The notes below the pieces were generated by a model, which searched no databases, was not told the DNA's origin, and was given only the letters and a program-made list of their open reading frames with translations. From assembly GCA_015064555.1 (NCBI GenBank), contig SVRZ01000003.1, positions 1 through 64,000 of the forward strand: a stretch of DNA of 64,000 nt. Direction: 5' to 3'. The translations under genes and the position numbers were made by a program. Within the stretch, counting starts at the first letter, position 1. Each line of letters begins with the position of its first letter. Source of the DNA: Oscillospiraceae bacterium. Lineage in GTDB: Bacteria; Bacillota; Clostridia; Oscillospirales; CAG-272. This document shows, one piece after another, positions 43,961 to 53,200 of the stretch.

Positions 43961-44809
43961 TTACATTATAAGGCTTTTAAGGAATTTTGCAGCCATTTCT
44001 ATATCTGCTGTTGGGTTGTCACCGGTCTCTCGCTCTATGGTTAAAAATCCGTCGAAGCCTATGTCCGAAAGTGCCGCGAGGTAAGCCCTCCAATCAACGT
44101 CGCCCTCGCCTAGCGGAAGCTCGCGAAAGCCTTTGCAGGCATTGAGAGCATCAACGCCACCTATAGCAAATGCGTGATAGACCTCGGTTGGATTTTGATT
44201 TTTGTCGAGCATTCTTCCATCCTTGGCGTGAGTGTGAACTATATAGTCCTTTAAGATATAGACCGCCTCGGTTGCATCCTGACCTGTGACCATAGTGAAG
44301 TTAGCGGGATCCAGATTGACTCCGACACCGCCCTTCGTATCTTTGAGAAATTCAAGGAGCGTTGCCGCCTTTTCGGGACCTGTCTCTATAGCCATGGTAA
44401 CTCCCTTTTCTTTTGCGTAAAGTCCGCATTCGGTGAGTGCATCGAGCATCACCTTATATTTTGGATCGCTTTTATCCGAGGGGATAACACCTATATGAGT
44501 GGTTACGATATGCGAGCCAAACTCGCAGGCAAGGTCTATTATAGTCTTGGTCTTTTCGACACGGGTGGGGTTATCCGCTTGTATTTCAAATCCGAAGCCG
44601 CCCATATCCGCGCAAAGAGCCGAAACGACCAGCCCATTTTCCGAAAGGAGCTTCCTGTAGTCTTCCTTCTCGCTCTCTGTGAGAGTATCGGGGCTGAAGC
44701 TTCCCCTTGTTGCATATATCTGAACACCGTCAAGCCCAAGCTCTGCGGCCTTTTTTATACCTTCGGTATGGCTCTTCTTGAAGCAGTCGGTAATAACACC
44801 TATTTTCAC
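43961..44809 (-). CDS. Sugar phosphate isomerase/epimerase (xylose isomerase-like TIM barrel)
   Basis: 282 residues. Begins MKIGVITDCFKKSHTEGIKKAAELGLDGVQIYAT, and carries metal-ligand candidates in MAIETGPE, VNLDPANF, HTHAKDG and LTIERETG. These are the positions where IolE/IolI-like enzymes bind a divalent cation. Third gene of the operon: its start overlaps the stop of the preceding oxidoreductase by 4 bp. Likely acts on a keto-sugar or inositol derivative made by the oxidoreductases. Confidence 0.87.
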   Translation of the reverse strand: MKIGVITDCFKKSHTEGIKKAAELGLDGVQIYATRGSFSPDTLTESEKEDYRKLLSENGLVVSALCADMGGFGFEIQADNPTRVEKTKTIIDLACEFGSHIVTTHIGVIPSDKSDPKYKVMLDALTECGLYAKEKGVTMAIETGPEKAATLLEFLKDTKGGVGVNLDPANFTMVTGQDATEAVYILKDYIVHTHAKDGRMLDKNQNPTEVYHAFAIGGVDALNACKGFRELPLGEGDVDWRAYLAALSDIGFDGFLTIERETGDNPTADIEMAAKFLKSLIM

Positions 44810-45816
44810 GGTCTCATTCCTCCTTTGTCATATATATCGCATATGAGCTTATGCATTTTGAGCGCCGTCTCGCCGCTTATCTCAAGCTCCTCGAGTCCCA
44901 GGCAGGCGCGGTAAAACTGATGGATCTGATTGACATGCTGATATCCCCAATAATCCTTGCCGCCCTGATAGCCTCTGGCACTTTTTCTTTGTGTTACCTC
45001 CTCGGTGGTACCGTCATTGTAGACGATGACCGCCTTATTGTAGCCGAAGGTGACCTTTCCGCCCTCGCAGAGGAGCTTTATTTCGATAGGCTCGTCGCAG
45101 CCGTAGTTATTCATACACCAGAAGCCGTAGCGTACCCCATTCTTATAGGTGATGAGCCCCTCTGCGCTGTCCTCAACGTCCACCAGGCTATGGCCGCGGT
45201 TTGCCATGGAAACAGAAATGTTCTCGACCTCCGAGTCTATCATCCAGTTGGTGAGATCCATTGAGTGGATCGCCTGGTCGATTATAACGCCGCCGCCCTC
45301 CTTGTCCCACGTGCCCTTCCAATCGCTTTCCATATAATAAGAGTCGGGGCGTGTCCAGGAAAGGGTTGAGCGCGCGGATATTATCTTACCGAGCTTGCCC
45401 GAAAGAAGCGTTCGCTTGACAAACTGCGCGGCATCACCGTATCGGCATTGAAAGATGACTCCATAAAGCCTTCCGCACTCCTTTGCGACACGTACCGCAT
45501 TCTCTGCGGATGCATAATCTATATCCATAGGCTTCTCGGTTATCGCGTGAATGCCGCGCCTGAAGGCATCAATAGCGACCTTGGTGTGCAGATAGTGAGG
45601 CAGGCAGACGTGAACGACGTCGAGCCCTTCCTTCTCCATCATTTCTATGTAATCGGTATATGCCGAGCAGCCGTATTTTGTAGCAAAAGCTTTCACTCTG
45701 TCCGGCTTGATGTCACATGCGGCGATAAGCTCGCTTTCATCAAGGTGTGCCGCAGGCACGAAGTGCATTTCGGCAATTCTTCCGCAGCCTATTATTCCTA
45801 CTCTTAGTTTTTTCAT
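44806..45816 (-). CDS. Gfo/Idh/MocA family oxidoreductase
   Basis: 336 residues. N-terminal Rossmann fold (VGIIGCGRIAEMHFVPAA) with the family EKP motif (HAITEKPMDI), and a C-terminal alpha/beta domain with the GGGVIIDQAIHSMDL segment holding the substrate-facing His. NAD(P)-dependent oxidation or reduction of a sugar, inositol or derivative. Second gene of the operon, 16 bp after its paralogue. Confidence 0.92.
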   Translation of the reverse strand: MKKLRVGIIGCGRIAEMHFVPAAHLDESELIAACDIKPDRVKAFATKYGCSAYTDYIEMMEKEGLDVVHVCLPHYLHTKVAIDAFRRGIHAITEKPMDIDYASAENAVRVAKECGRLYGVIFQCRYGDAAQFVKRTLLSGKLGKIISARSTLSWTRPDSYYMESDWKGTWDKEGGGVIIDQAIHSMDLTNWMIDSEVENISVSMANRGHSLVDVEDSAEGLITYKNGVRYGFWCMNNYGCDEPIEIKLLCEGGKVTFGYNKAVIVYNDGTTEEVTQRKSARGYQGGKDYWGYQHVNQIHQFYRACLGLEELEISGETALKMHKLICDIYDKGGMRP

Positions 45817-45832
45817 TATTAAGTCCTCTTTC

Positions 45833-46888
45833 TCAGAAGCCTACCTCGGAGTGCTTCTGTGCCGATTCGTATAGCGCGTCAAGCAGCTTTGCGCTCTCGA
45901 TAACGTAGTCGATATGGTTTTGGTCCTTGATACCGCTGTCTATAGAACGGAAGAACGCATCGTCCTCGCACAGATACATATCGGGTATCTCAAAATCGGC
46001 AGGCGTCTTCTCAAGCGTTTCGGCACTCCAGAAATCGAAAAGATCGCAGTATTTAAGACGGGCACCGCCCTTGTCACCGAGGAAGTCGATGAACATCTCG
46101 TTCTCACCGATATTCTGTGCCCAGGCTCCGTTGAAGGATATGCTCGCCTTGTCGGTCCTTATATAGCCGGTAACAAAATCATCAACGTCATTCGTTCCGT
46201 TTTCGGTATCCTTGGTATCCTCAGCCCACATAGATTTGTACTTATATTTCTTCATATCCTTCGCCATCTCGGAATACGTGTCACAGGTGACGTTCTTTAT
46301 TTTCGCACCGCCGAGTATATAGAGTATCAGGTCGAAGAAGTGAACGCCCCAGTCTATAAGAACACCGCCGCCCGATTGCGATTTTGTGGTGAAGGCACCG
46401 CCGAGTCCGGGGATAGAGCGGAAGGAGCGGAATGAACAGTAAACGTGATACATCTGCCCGAATTTTCCTTCTGCGACCATCTGCCTCAGCACCTTCACAG
46501 ATTTGTGGTGTCGGTTACAAACGCCTATATTGAGCATCCTTCCTTGCTTTTCTGCTTCGCTCTGCATCTTGAGCGAAAGCGGATAGCTTACCGTGATGGG
46601 CTTCTCGCAGAATACATGCTTGCCTGCACGGAGCGCATCCATCGTTATCGTATAGTGCGCGTAATTCGGCGTGAGAACGTATACTGCGTCGATCTCTGTG
46701 TCTGAAAGGGCTATTCTGTAGTCGGTTATTACATTTTCTATCTTTGGGTATTTTTCCTTTGCCATGAGTGCCTTGTCCTCTATAAGGTCACAGGCATATT
46801 TTATACGAACGTAATCAAGCTCGGAAAGAGCGGGGAGGTGTGCGTTATTTGCAATTCTTCCGCATCCGATTATTGCAACGGTCTTCAT
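45833..46888 (-). CDS. Gfo/Idh/MocA family oxidoreductase
   Basis: 351 residues from ATG 46888 (MKTVAIIGCGRIANNAHLPAL). AAGGAGATATGATT is correctly spaced for this ATG and too close for the upstream ATG in the track. The Rossmann motif, EKP motif (HVFCEKPITV) and GGGVLIDWGVHFFDLI segment match the paralogue downstream, but overall identity is low, so it is a second specificity rather than a recent duplication. First gene of the three-gene operon. Confidence 0.92.
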   Translation of the reverse strand: MKTVAIIGCGRIANNAHLPALSELDYVRIKYACDLIEDKALMAKEKYPKIENVITDYRIALSDTEIDAVYVLTPNYAHYTITMDALRAGKHVFCEKPITVSYPLSLKMQSEAEKQGRMLNIGVCNRHHKSVKVLRQMVAEGKFGQMYHVYCSFRSFRSIPGLGGAFTTKSQSGGGVLIDWGVHFFDLILYILGGAKIKNVTCDTYSEMAKDMKKYKYKSMWAEDTKDTENGTNDVDDFVTGYIRTDKASISFNGAWAQNIGENEMFIDFLGDKGGARLKYCDLFDFWSAETLEKTPADFEIPDMYLCEDDAFFRSIDSGIKDQNHIDYVIESAKLLDALYESAQKHSEVGF

Positions 46889-46918
46889 AATCATATCTCC
46901 TTAAAAAGTCTTTGCTTT

Positions 46919-46947
46919 ATTTTAGCACACACGCTCGCGAAATGCAA
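46919..46947 (-). promoter_or_regulatory. Promoter of the Gfo/Idh-isomerase operon
   Basis: On the minus strand TTGCAT-17 bp-TAAAAT, 31 nt before the start codon. It is back to back with the natA promoter. Confidence 0.6.
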
Positions 46948-46977
46948 TATGCTTTCGTTTTTTTATTATGTTTTTTG

Positions 46978-47006
46978 TTGACAAAAGGCATCGCGCGTGC
47001 TATAAT
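46978..47006 (+). promoter_or_regulatory. Promoter of the NatAB-like ABC operon
   Basis: Consensus TTGACA-17 bp-TATAAT, 33 nt before the ATPase start. Confidence 0.75.
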
Positions 47007-47038
47007 CTAGCTTGTAAAAAAACGAACAGGAGAACGAA

Positions 47039-47929
47039 ATGTTACTTGAAATAAAGGATATAAACAAGTCCTTTGGTGAAAAGAGAGTTCTTACGGGTGT
47101 GTCATTCTCGGTTGAGGGTGGGCGCGCATTCGGTCTTCTCGGCAGAAACGGAGCAGGTAAGACAACCACCATAAGGATACTGATGAACGTATTTCCATCC
47201 GATTCGGGACAGATACTTCTTGACGGTGAGCCTATAGACTACAAGAAAATAGGGATAGGCTATCTGCCCGAGGAGCGCGGACTTTATCCGAGGAAGGTTA
47301 TAATCGATCAGCTCGTTTATTTTGCCGAGCTGAAGGGAATGACGAGAAAGGATGCCGTGCGCGCGATCGATTATTGGCTTGAAAGACTCGGTATGACCGA
47401 GTATCGCTCGAAGCGCCTTGAAACTCTCTCCAAGGGTAATCAGCAGAAGATCCAGCTCGTTACGGCTTTGGCTCACGATCCGGAAATAGTAATTCTCGAC
47501 GAGCCCTTTTCGGGACTCGATCCTGTGAATGCCATGCTTCTGAAGGACGTTGTCCGTGAGCAGATAGAGAAGGGAAAGATAGTTCTTTTCTCTAGTCATC
47601 AGATGAGTTATATAGAAGAGTTCTGTGACGCGATTGCGATAATAAATGCGGGAAAGGTTGCGATAAGCGGCTCGCTCTTTGATATAAAGAGAAACTATGT
47701 GCGTGACAGGCTGGTGGTATCCTCGCGCGACACTGAGACAATAAGAGCCGATTTTGCCGATTCGGTAACCGAGCTCGAAAATGGCTCGCTTATCATAAAG
47801 CTCGCGTCCCCCGAGGAAAAGCCCGAGGTTATGAGGCGTCTTGTTGAAAATTACGATATAGACGAGGTAAAGGTCTTCGAGCCCTCGCTCAATGATATCT
47901 TCGTTGAGTATGCAGGAGCGCAGATCTAG
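47039..47929 (+). CDS. ABC transporter ATP-binding protein, NatA-like
   Basis: 296 residues. Walker A GRNGAGKTT, signature LSKGNQQK, Walker B IVILDEPFSGLDP, and a C-terminal 70-residue domain of the kind seen in NatA and YhaQ-type exporters (ending VKVFEPSLNDIFVEYAG). Pairs with the permease that begins 10 bp later. Likely exports Na+, an antibiotic or another small molecule. Confidence 0.9.
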   Translation: MLLEIKDINKSFGEKRVLTGVSFSVEGGRAFGLLGRNGAGKTTTIRILMNVFPSDSGQILLDGEPIDYKKIGIGYLPEERGLYPRKVIIDQLVYFAELKGMTRKDAVRAIDYWLERLGMTEYRSKRLETLSKGNQQKIQLVTALAHDPEIVILDEPFSGLDPVNAMLLKDVVREQIEKGKIVLFSSHQMSYIEEFCDAIAIINAGKVAISGSLFDIKRNYVRDRLVVSSRDTETIRADFADSVTELENGSLIIKLASPEEKPEVMRRLVENYDIDEVKVFEPSLNDIFVEYAGAQI

Positions 47930-47938
47930 GAGGTAGCC

Positions 47939-49192
47939 ATGAAGCAATTCGGAAAAATACTTAAATTCGAGCTTATGGGTTATGCGAAAAACAAAATATT
48001 TGTCGGTATAACCGTATTTCTTATGGTGGCAATTGCCGTCGTTACGTTCGTCCCGAATATCATCTCGGCGTTCAGCTCGGATACGGGCGAGGATACAGTC
48101 CCGTCAGAGCCCACGTCCGCACCTGTGATGATTATCAGCTCCTCCGATCCTGCGCTCTCTGTTACTGTACAGACCTATTTTATACCCGTGTTCACCGGCT
48201 ATGCGGTGGTCATATCGGACGAGGAGCCTGAGGCGATCAAGGAGTCTATCGTTTCGGGTGAGGCGGAATGTGCCTTTATTATGGATAGCTTATCATCGTA
48301 CACCTACTACGTCAACAATCTTTCTATGTACGATTCAAACACCGTTATTGCGGATGAGGTGCTGAGAGAGCTCTATCGCATTACGGCTATGGTCGGTGGA
48401 GGACTTTCTCCCGAGACGGCATCAGACATACTTTCTGTTATGATCGAGAGCCGTACCGAGACGCTTGGTAAGGATCAGATGGAGAATTTCTTCTACACCT
48501 ACATAATGATCTTCGCTCTTTATATGGTCATACTTCTTTACGGTCAGATGGTTGCGACGAACGTGGCGACGGAGAAGAGCTCAAGAGCTATGGAGCTTCT
48601 GGTCACAAGTGCCGATCCTACCGCTATGATGTTCGGAAAGGTTATCGCCTCCTGCCTTGCGGGACTGACACAGCTCATCCTGATATTCGGCACGGCTATG
48701 CTTTTTTATAATCTGAACAAGAGCGCGCTTGAAAATCCGATTATAGCATCTATATTCGATATACCGTTTGATCTGTTCATATATATGATAGTCTTTTTTG
48801 TACTTGGATTCCTTATTTATGCATTTATGTTCGGAGCGATAGGCTCAACGGCATCGAAGCTGGAGGATATCAATACCTCGGTAATGCCTATAACCTTCCT
48901 CTTTGTTATCGCCTTTATGGTCGTGGTGTTCTCAATGGCAAGCGGCTCTGTGGATAATACCGCAATGTTAATCTGCTCCTATATTCCCTTTACGTCGCCT
49001 ATGGCTATGTTTACAAGGATATGCATGAGCACGGTAATGTGGTATGAGATATTTATTTCGATATTTGTGCTTGTGGCATCGGTTATCGGAATCGGATTCC
49101 TATCCGCAAAGATATATCGCGTAGGCGTTCTCCTTTACGGAATGCCGCCCAAGATCACAACGGTAGTAAAAACTGTATTCAAAAAGCAATAA
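47939..49192 (+). CDS. ABC-2 family permease, NatB-like
   Basis: 417 residues. One N-terminal helix (about 20-45), an extracytoplasmic domain of about 150 residues, then five or six C-terminal helices: the ABC2_membrane_3/NatB layout. The TEKSSRAMELLVTSA stretch, the coupling-helix region, is typical. Start ATG after AGGAGGTAGCC. Confidence 0.9.
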   Translation: MKQFGKILKFELMGYAKNKIFVGITVFLMVAIAVVTFVPNIISAFSSDTGEDTVPSEPTSAPVMIISSSDPALSVTVQTYFIPVFTGYAVVISDEEPEAIKESIVSGEAECAFIMDSLSSYTYYVNNLSMYDSNTVIADEVLRELYRITAMVGGGLSPETASDILSVMIESRTETLGKDQMENFFYTYIMIFALYMVILLYGQMVATNVATEKSSRAMELLVTSADPTAMMFGKVIASCLAGLTQLILIFGTAMLFYNLNKSALENPIIASIFDIPFDLFIYMIVFFVLGFLIYAFMFGAIGSTASKLEDINTSVMPITFLFVIAFMVVVFSMASGSVDNTAMLICSYIPFTSPMAMFTRICMSTVMWYEIFISIFVLVASVIGIGFLSAKIYRVGVLLYGMPPKITTVVKTVFKKQ

Positions 49193-49272
49193 AAGCTGCC
49201 CCGCAAAACCGAAGGTGTTGTCCATCCACGGATACCTCCTTCGGTTGCGTCGGGGTATATTATTGCTTTTTT
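49181..49272 (+). terminator. Long hairpin overlapping the natB stop codon
   Basis: AAAAAGCAATAA and TTATTGCTTTTT form outer arms. CCCCGCAAAACCGAAGG and CCTTCGGTTGCGTCGGGG pair inside. The final T run makes it a terminator that includes the natB stop codon in its base. Confidence 0.7.
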
Positions 49273-49310
49273 GTGTCGATTTTTGTAGAACAAAAGGGGA
49301 AAATCACAAA

Positions 49311-50204
49311 ATGAAAAAGTTAAAAGAAAATCGCGGCGCAAGCTTTATAATAATAACAATTATTTACATATTAGCGGCATTTGCAGGTATACTTATATAC
49401 AATGCCTTGAATTTTGAATGGTGGCTTTCGATTCTTATAGCCGATGTGCTCGCAACCGTGCTCGTCTTTATATTCAGTGTTGCTTTAGGCAATGCATCGG
49501 TCTATGATCCATATTGGAGCGTTCAGCCGGCGGTGATACTTTCGGCGCTGTCGCTCGAGTGGGGTCTTTCGGCATACGGTATAATTCTTATCGCCGTGGT
49601 CCTCTTCTGGGCTATTCGCCTTACCGCAAATTGGGCATACACGTTCGGCTCACTTATGCATCAGGATTGGCGCTATACTATGTTGCGGGAAAAGACGGGC
49701 GTATTTTATCCCTTCGTGAACTTCACGGGCATACATATGGTACCGACTCTCGTTGTATATCTTGCGACACTCCCCGGCGCGTATGCGATAATAAATCAGT
49801 TGAAGGGCAATGCTTTATCGGTCATATTTCTTCTTATATCTCTTGCGGCTGCCGTAATGCAGGGAGTTGCCGATATAGAGATGCACAGCTTCAGGAAAAA
49901 TCCCGACGGAAGGTTCATAAGACGGGGGCTGTGGCGTAATTCGCGGCATCCCAATTATCTTGGTGAGATACTTATGTGGTGGGGCGTGGGACTTTCCGTC
50001 CTCTTTGCAGCCCCCTCGGAGCTGTGGCTTGTATCGGGCGCTGTTTCGAATACCGTGCTCTTCCTTACAGTAAGCATTCCTTTGGCAGACGGCAGACAGT
50101 CGAGAAAAGAAGGCTTTATAGAATACAAAAATGAAACGAGAATGCTACTTCCCATAAAAAAATTGCGAAAAAATAGTGATTTTTTAAAAAATCCCCCTGC
50201 GTGA
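49311..50204 (+). CDS. DUF1295 membrane protein (steroid 5-alpha-reductase-like)
   Basis: 297 residues from ATG 49311; the track adds 32 residues that lie in the terminator. About seven helices, with the family block SVYDPYWSVQPAVI near the start and the C-terminal signature RRGLWRNSRHPNYLGEILMWWG, which binds NADPH in relatives. Distant kin include isoprenylcysteine methyltransferases and sterol reductases. The substrate in bacteria is unknown; a lipid is likely. The gene sits between two ABC operons and ends at the MerR control region. Confidence 0.85.
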   Translation: MKKLKENRGASFIIITIIYILAAFAGILIYNALNFEWWLSILIADVLATVLVFIFSVALGNASVYDPYWSVQPAVILSALSLEWGLSAYGIILIAVVLFWAIRLTANWAYTFGSLMHQDWRYTMLREKTGVFYPFVNFTGIHMVPTLVVYLATLPGAYAIINQLKGNALSVIFLLISLAAAVMQGVADIEMHSFRKNPDGRFIRRGLWRNSRHPNYLGEILMWWGVGLSVLFAAPSELWLVSGAVSNTVLFLTVSIPLADGRQSRKEGFIEYKNETRMLLPIKKLRKNSDFLKNPPA

Positions 50205-50241
50205 TGTATTGCTTATAACCCTGCGTAACATTATATAATGT
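50195..50241 (+). promoter_or_regulatory. MerR-type promoter with 19-bp spacer and dyad
   Basis: TTGCTT (50209-50214) and TATAAT (50234-50239) are 19 bp apart, the over-long spacing that MerR proteins correct by twisting DNA. ACATTATATAATGT (50228-50241) is a perfect 14-bp palindrome over the -10 box, and CCCTGCGT occurs at 50195 and 50219. Likely autoregulated by the MerR gene that follows. An alternative reading with a 17-bp spacer uses TATATA as the -10. Confidence 0.65.
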
Positions 50242-50260
50242 CCTTAAGGAGGTGAATGCT

Positions 50261-51028
50261 ATGTCACAATCTGAGAAAAAAGCAAGGCTTTATACGACCG
50301 GTGAGATTGCGAAGCTTTCGGGCGTATCGGTCAGGACCGTTCAGTATTATGACGGTCGCGGAATACTCATCCCCAGCGAGCTGAGCGAGGGCGGGAGAAG
50401 ACTCTATACCGAGAACGATCTCAAGCGGATGCGCGTGATATGCTTCTTGAGGGGTATCGGATTTCCGATCAACAGTATCGCTCTTTTATTCCGCGAGAAG
50501 GATCCCGAGAATATTATTTCCGTTCTTCTTGACGAGCAGGAGACTGTACTGCGCGAGGAGCTGTCCGACTGTCGCAAGAAGCTTGATATGATCGATGGAA
50601 TGAAGCGCGAGATCAAGGAAATGGAAAGCCTTTCTGTTGAATCTATCGGTGATATAGCGCATGTTATGAAGGAAAAAAACAAGCTTACAAAAATGAGAAC
50701 GATCATGATTTTGACGGGGATCCCCGTGACCTTGCTTCAGTGTACGTCGATAGTCCTCTGGATCACAAATGGTCTTTGGTGGCTCTTCGCCGTATGGGCA
50801 TGCGTGGCTTTGCCGTGGGGAATAACGATATCGCGTTACTACTTTAATCACGTAGCCTATATCTGTCCCGAGTGTCACGATGTGTTCAAGCCCACTTCGC
50901 GAGAAGCACTCTGGGCATATCATACTCCGAGAATGCGCCGCCTGACCTGTCACAAATGCGGACGGCGTGGGCTCTGTGTCGAGATTTTTGACGATGGAAC
51001 CGAGAAGGGGGTAAAAGAAAATGCCTGA
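50261..51028 (+). CDS. MerR-family regulator with membrane helices and zinc ribbon
   Basis: 255 residues from ATG 50261 after AAGGAGGTGAATGCT. The N-terminal MerR winged helix (YTTGEIAKLSGVSVRTVQYYDGRGIL) and a coiled-coil dimerisation helix (about 75-135) are normal. Then come two hydrophobic helices (about 150-190, IMILTGIPVTLLQCTSIVLWI and LWWLFAVWACVALPWGI). A final Cys4 ribbon follows (CPECHDVF ... CHKCGRRG). The regulator is thus probably membrane-tethered. It is the first gene of a four-gene operon with an ABC exporter, so it likely senses a membrane-active signal. Confidence 0.85.
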   Translation: MSQSEKKARLYTTGEIAKLSGVSVRTVQYYDGRGILIPSELSEGGRRLYTENDLKRMRVICFLRGIGFPINSIALLFREKDPENIISVLLDEQETVLREELSDCRKKLDMIDGMKREIKEMESLSVESIGDIAHVMKEKNKLTKMRTIMILTGIPVTLLQCTSIVLWITNGLWWLFAVWACVALPWGITISRYYFNHVAYICPECHDVFKPTSREALWAYHTPRMRRLTCHKCGRRGLCVEIFDDGTEKGVKENA

Positions 51029-51239
51029 ATTCGATTCGATCGCAAGCATTGGCGAGTTTCTGCCGTTTTTGATACCTGTCATAGTTTTGCAATTTGCTTT
51101 GCTCGGCTACACGATTTTTCACATCTTAAGCCACACGACCTATAAGAGGGGCAACCGTCTTCTCTGGGTTATTGTAACCGTTTGTCTTATGAACTTTGTA
51201 GGTCCTATACTTTATTTCCTCTTCGGAAAGGATGACTGA
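51021..51239 (+). CDS. PLDc_N-type small membrane protein
   Basis: 72 residues, two transmembrane helices, with the phospholipase D nuclease N-terminal (PLDc_N) pattern: LLWVIVTVCLMNFVGPILYFLFGKDD, where NFVGPILYF is diagnostic. Overlaps merR by 8 bp. In other Bacillota such proteins sit beside bacitracin-type ABC exporters, as here; the role is unclear. Confidence 0.82.
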   Translation: MPEFDSIASIGEFLPFLIPVIVLQFALLGYTIFHILSHTTYKRGNRLLWVIVTVCLMNFVGPILYFLFGKDD

Positions 51240-51243
51240 GCCT

Positions 51244-52146
51244 ATGAGTATCTTATCGATAAAGGGGCTTGAAAAGAGCTTCGGAGATAAAAGGGTGCTC
51301 CGAGGGCTTGATATGGAGGTCCCCGAGCACAGTGTATTCGGCTTCGTCGGAAGAAACGGCGCAGGAAAGACCACCGCTATGAAGGCGGTGCTCGGACTTC
51401 TCGGGTGTGATAAGGGCGAGATATTCGTCATGGGGGAGCGCGTGAGATACGGTGCTGCCAAGACCAATCGCCTGATAGGTTACCTGCCTGACGTGCCGGA
51501 ATTTTATCCTTTCATGACCGCAGCGGAGTATATGTATCTCTCGGGTGAGTGCCTCGGTATGACAAAGAGAGAAATCAGCCTTCGCACGGGTGAGCTCCTT
51601 TCCATGGTCGGACTTTCCGAAGAGAATCACCGCATAGGGGGTTATTCACGCGGTATGAAGCAGAGGCTCGGCATAGCACAGGCATTGCTTCCTGAGCCGA
51701 AGCTCCTGATATGCGATGAGCCGACCTCGGCACTCGATCCGATAGGGCGGAGGGAGATACTTGAGATCCTGCAAGCCGTAAGAGCAGAATCCACCGTCAT
51801 TTTCTCGACACATATCCTCTCGGATGTTGAGCGTATATGTACAGACGTAGCCTTCCTTGAAGGAGGCGTTATAGCCTCGTCGGGCACTGTTGTCGAGCTT
51901 AAAGCAAGGCACGCCTCCGCGGATGCAACGGTGCTTGAGGTCGAGAATTCGGCAGACGTTGCCCTTTTTCTTAAGGCATATCCGATGGCTACCGTCAAGG
52001 ACGGCAATATTCTTCGCCTTTGCGGTGGAGATGTAAAAACAAAGGACGTTATTGCTTTCGTAGCAGAAAAGGGCATACCCGTGCTGAGAATAGAGAAGGA
52101 AGAGCCTACTCTTGAATCTGTTTTCTTAGAGGAGGTATCCCTATGA
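51244..52146 (+). CDS. ABC transporter ATP-binding protein, BcrA-like
   Basis: 300 residues from ATG 51244; an ATG 12 nt earlier is too close to the GGAAAGG site. Walker A GRNGAGKTT, signature YSRGMKQR, Walker B LLICDEPTSALDP, and the H-loop in STHILSDVE. Belongs to the bacitracin/lantibiotic exporter-like ATPases. Overlaps its permease by 4 bp. Controlled with merR. Confidence 0.9.
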   Translation: MSILSIKGLEKSFGDKRVLRGLDMEVPEHSVFGFVGRNGAGKTTAMKAVLGLLGCDKGEIFVMGERVRYGAAKTNRLIGYLPDVPEFYPFMTAAEYMYLSGECLGMTKREISLRTGELLSMVGLSEENHRIGGYSRGMKQRLGIAQALLPEPKLLICDEPTSALDPIGRREILEILQAVRAESTVIFSTHILSDVERICTDVAFLEGGVIASSGTVVELKARHASADATVLEVENSADVALFLKAYPMATVKDGNILRLCGGDVKTKDVIAFVAEKGIPVLRIEKEEPTLESVFLEEVSL

Positions 52147-52913
52147 GATCGTTTCTTGCATTTTTAAAAAAGGAGGCCGTTGAGCTATACAGAAGCGGAA
52201 GGGCGATATTGCTGCTTATCCTCTTCGTGGCATTGGGCATTATGAATCCGGCTGTGGCAAAGCTTACTCCCTGGATGCTACAGATGTTTGCCGACTCTAT
52301 GGCAGAGAGCGGTATGACGGTCACCGCGGTAGAGGTAAATGCGCTCACATCCTGGACTCAATTTTTCAAGAATATACCCATAGCTCTTATAGTGGTAATT
52401 TTTATGTACGCAGGCACTCTTGCCCAGGAAGCCTCATCCGGAAGACTCATTCCGCTATTGACCAAGGGGCTCTCGCGCCGTAAGGTCGTTCTTGCAAAGC
52501 TCACTGTGGTCCTCTTTATATGGACTGTGGGTTATTTCATGACCTATTTTATCACCTACTTATATAATGCATACTTCTGGGACAACAGCATCGCCACAGG
52601 ACTTTTACCTGCGGTCATACATTGGTGGCTTTTCGGCTTATTTGCTATATGCGTAATGCTGCTCTTTTCCGCGTTGGCAAAGAGCTATGTCGGTGTTTTG
52701 CTCAGCACAGGTGCCACCGTTCTTGTTTCTTACCTTCTGGGTATGATCCCGAAGCTCAAGTGCGCCGTTCCTTCATCGCTTATGAACAGCGCCTCGCTTC
52801 TTACAGGAATTCAGGATAGCTTGGATTATGCCGCTGCTATATGGATCACGGTAGTCTTATCGCTTTTCTCGATCGCCTCGGCAGTGATAGTGTTCGATAA
52901 GAGGCAGCTTTGA
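52143..52913 (+). CDS. ABC-2 family permease
   Basis: 256 residues and six helices of the ABC2_membrane_5/BcrB kind. The LAQEASSGRLIPLLTKGLSRRKVVLAK segment is the typical coupling region. Completes the merR-PLDc_N-ATPase-permease operon, likely for self-protection or export of a peptide or lipid-like compound. Confidence 0.88.
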   Translation: MRSFLAFLKKEAVELYRSGRAILLLILFVALGIMNPAVAKLTPWMLQMFADSMAESGMTVTAVEVNALTSWTQFFKNIPIALIVVIFMYAGTLAQEASSGRLIPLLTKGLSRRKVVLAKLTVVLFIWTVGYFMTYFITYLYNAYFWDNSIATGLLPAVIHWWLFGLFAICVMLLFSALAKSYVGVLLSTGATVLVSYLLGMIPKLKCAVPSSLMNSASLLTGIQDSLDYAAAIWITVVLSLFSIASAVIVFDKRQL

Positions 52914-53015
52914 GCTTTATGTGTAACGCTGAAAATAAGCCTATAAGAATGTGAAAAAACTGTAGTGTAACCTCGATAATGTAAACAAATATTTTCAAAA
53001 AATCCTATAGATCCC

Positions 53016-53080
53016 AAAAATAAGCAAATAATCGCGGCAATCTTTGTTAGAAGCATGCTGTCGATCTTTTGCTTATTTTT
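53016..53080 (+). terminator. Terminator of the MerR-ABC operon
   Basis: AAAAATAAGCAAA and TTTGCTTATTTTT, 13 bp, around a 39-nt loop with an inner ATCG/CGAT pairing, and a T run at the end. Confidence 0.75.
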
Positions 53081-53200
53081 TGTTTTACCGTGCCGTCACG
53101 CAAATTATTTGAAGACTCAAATCTGTTTGGTGCAGAAAAACAGCATCTTATCTGTCATAGAGGGAAGTTGCGCGCATCGCGTAGATTTAGTAAAATAATA

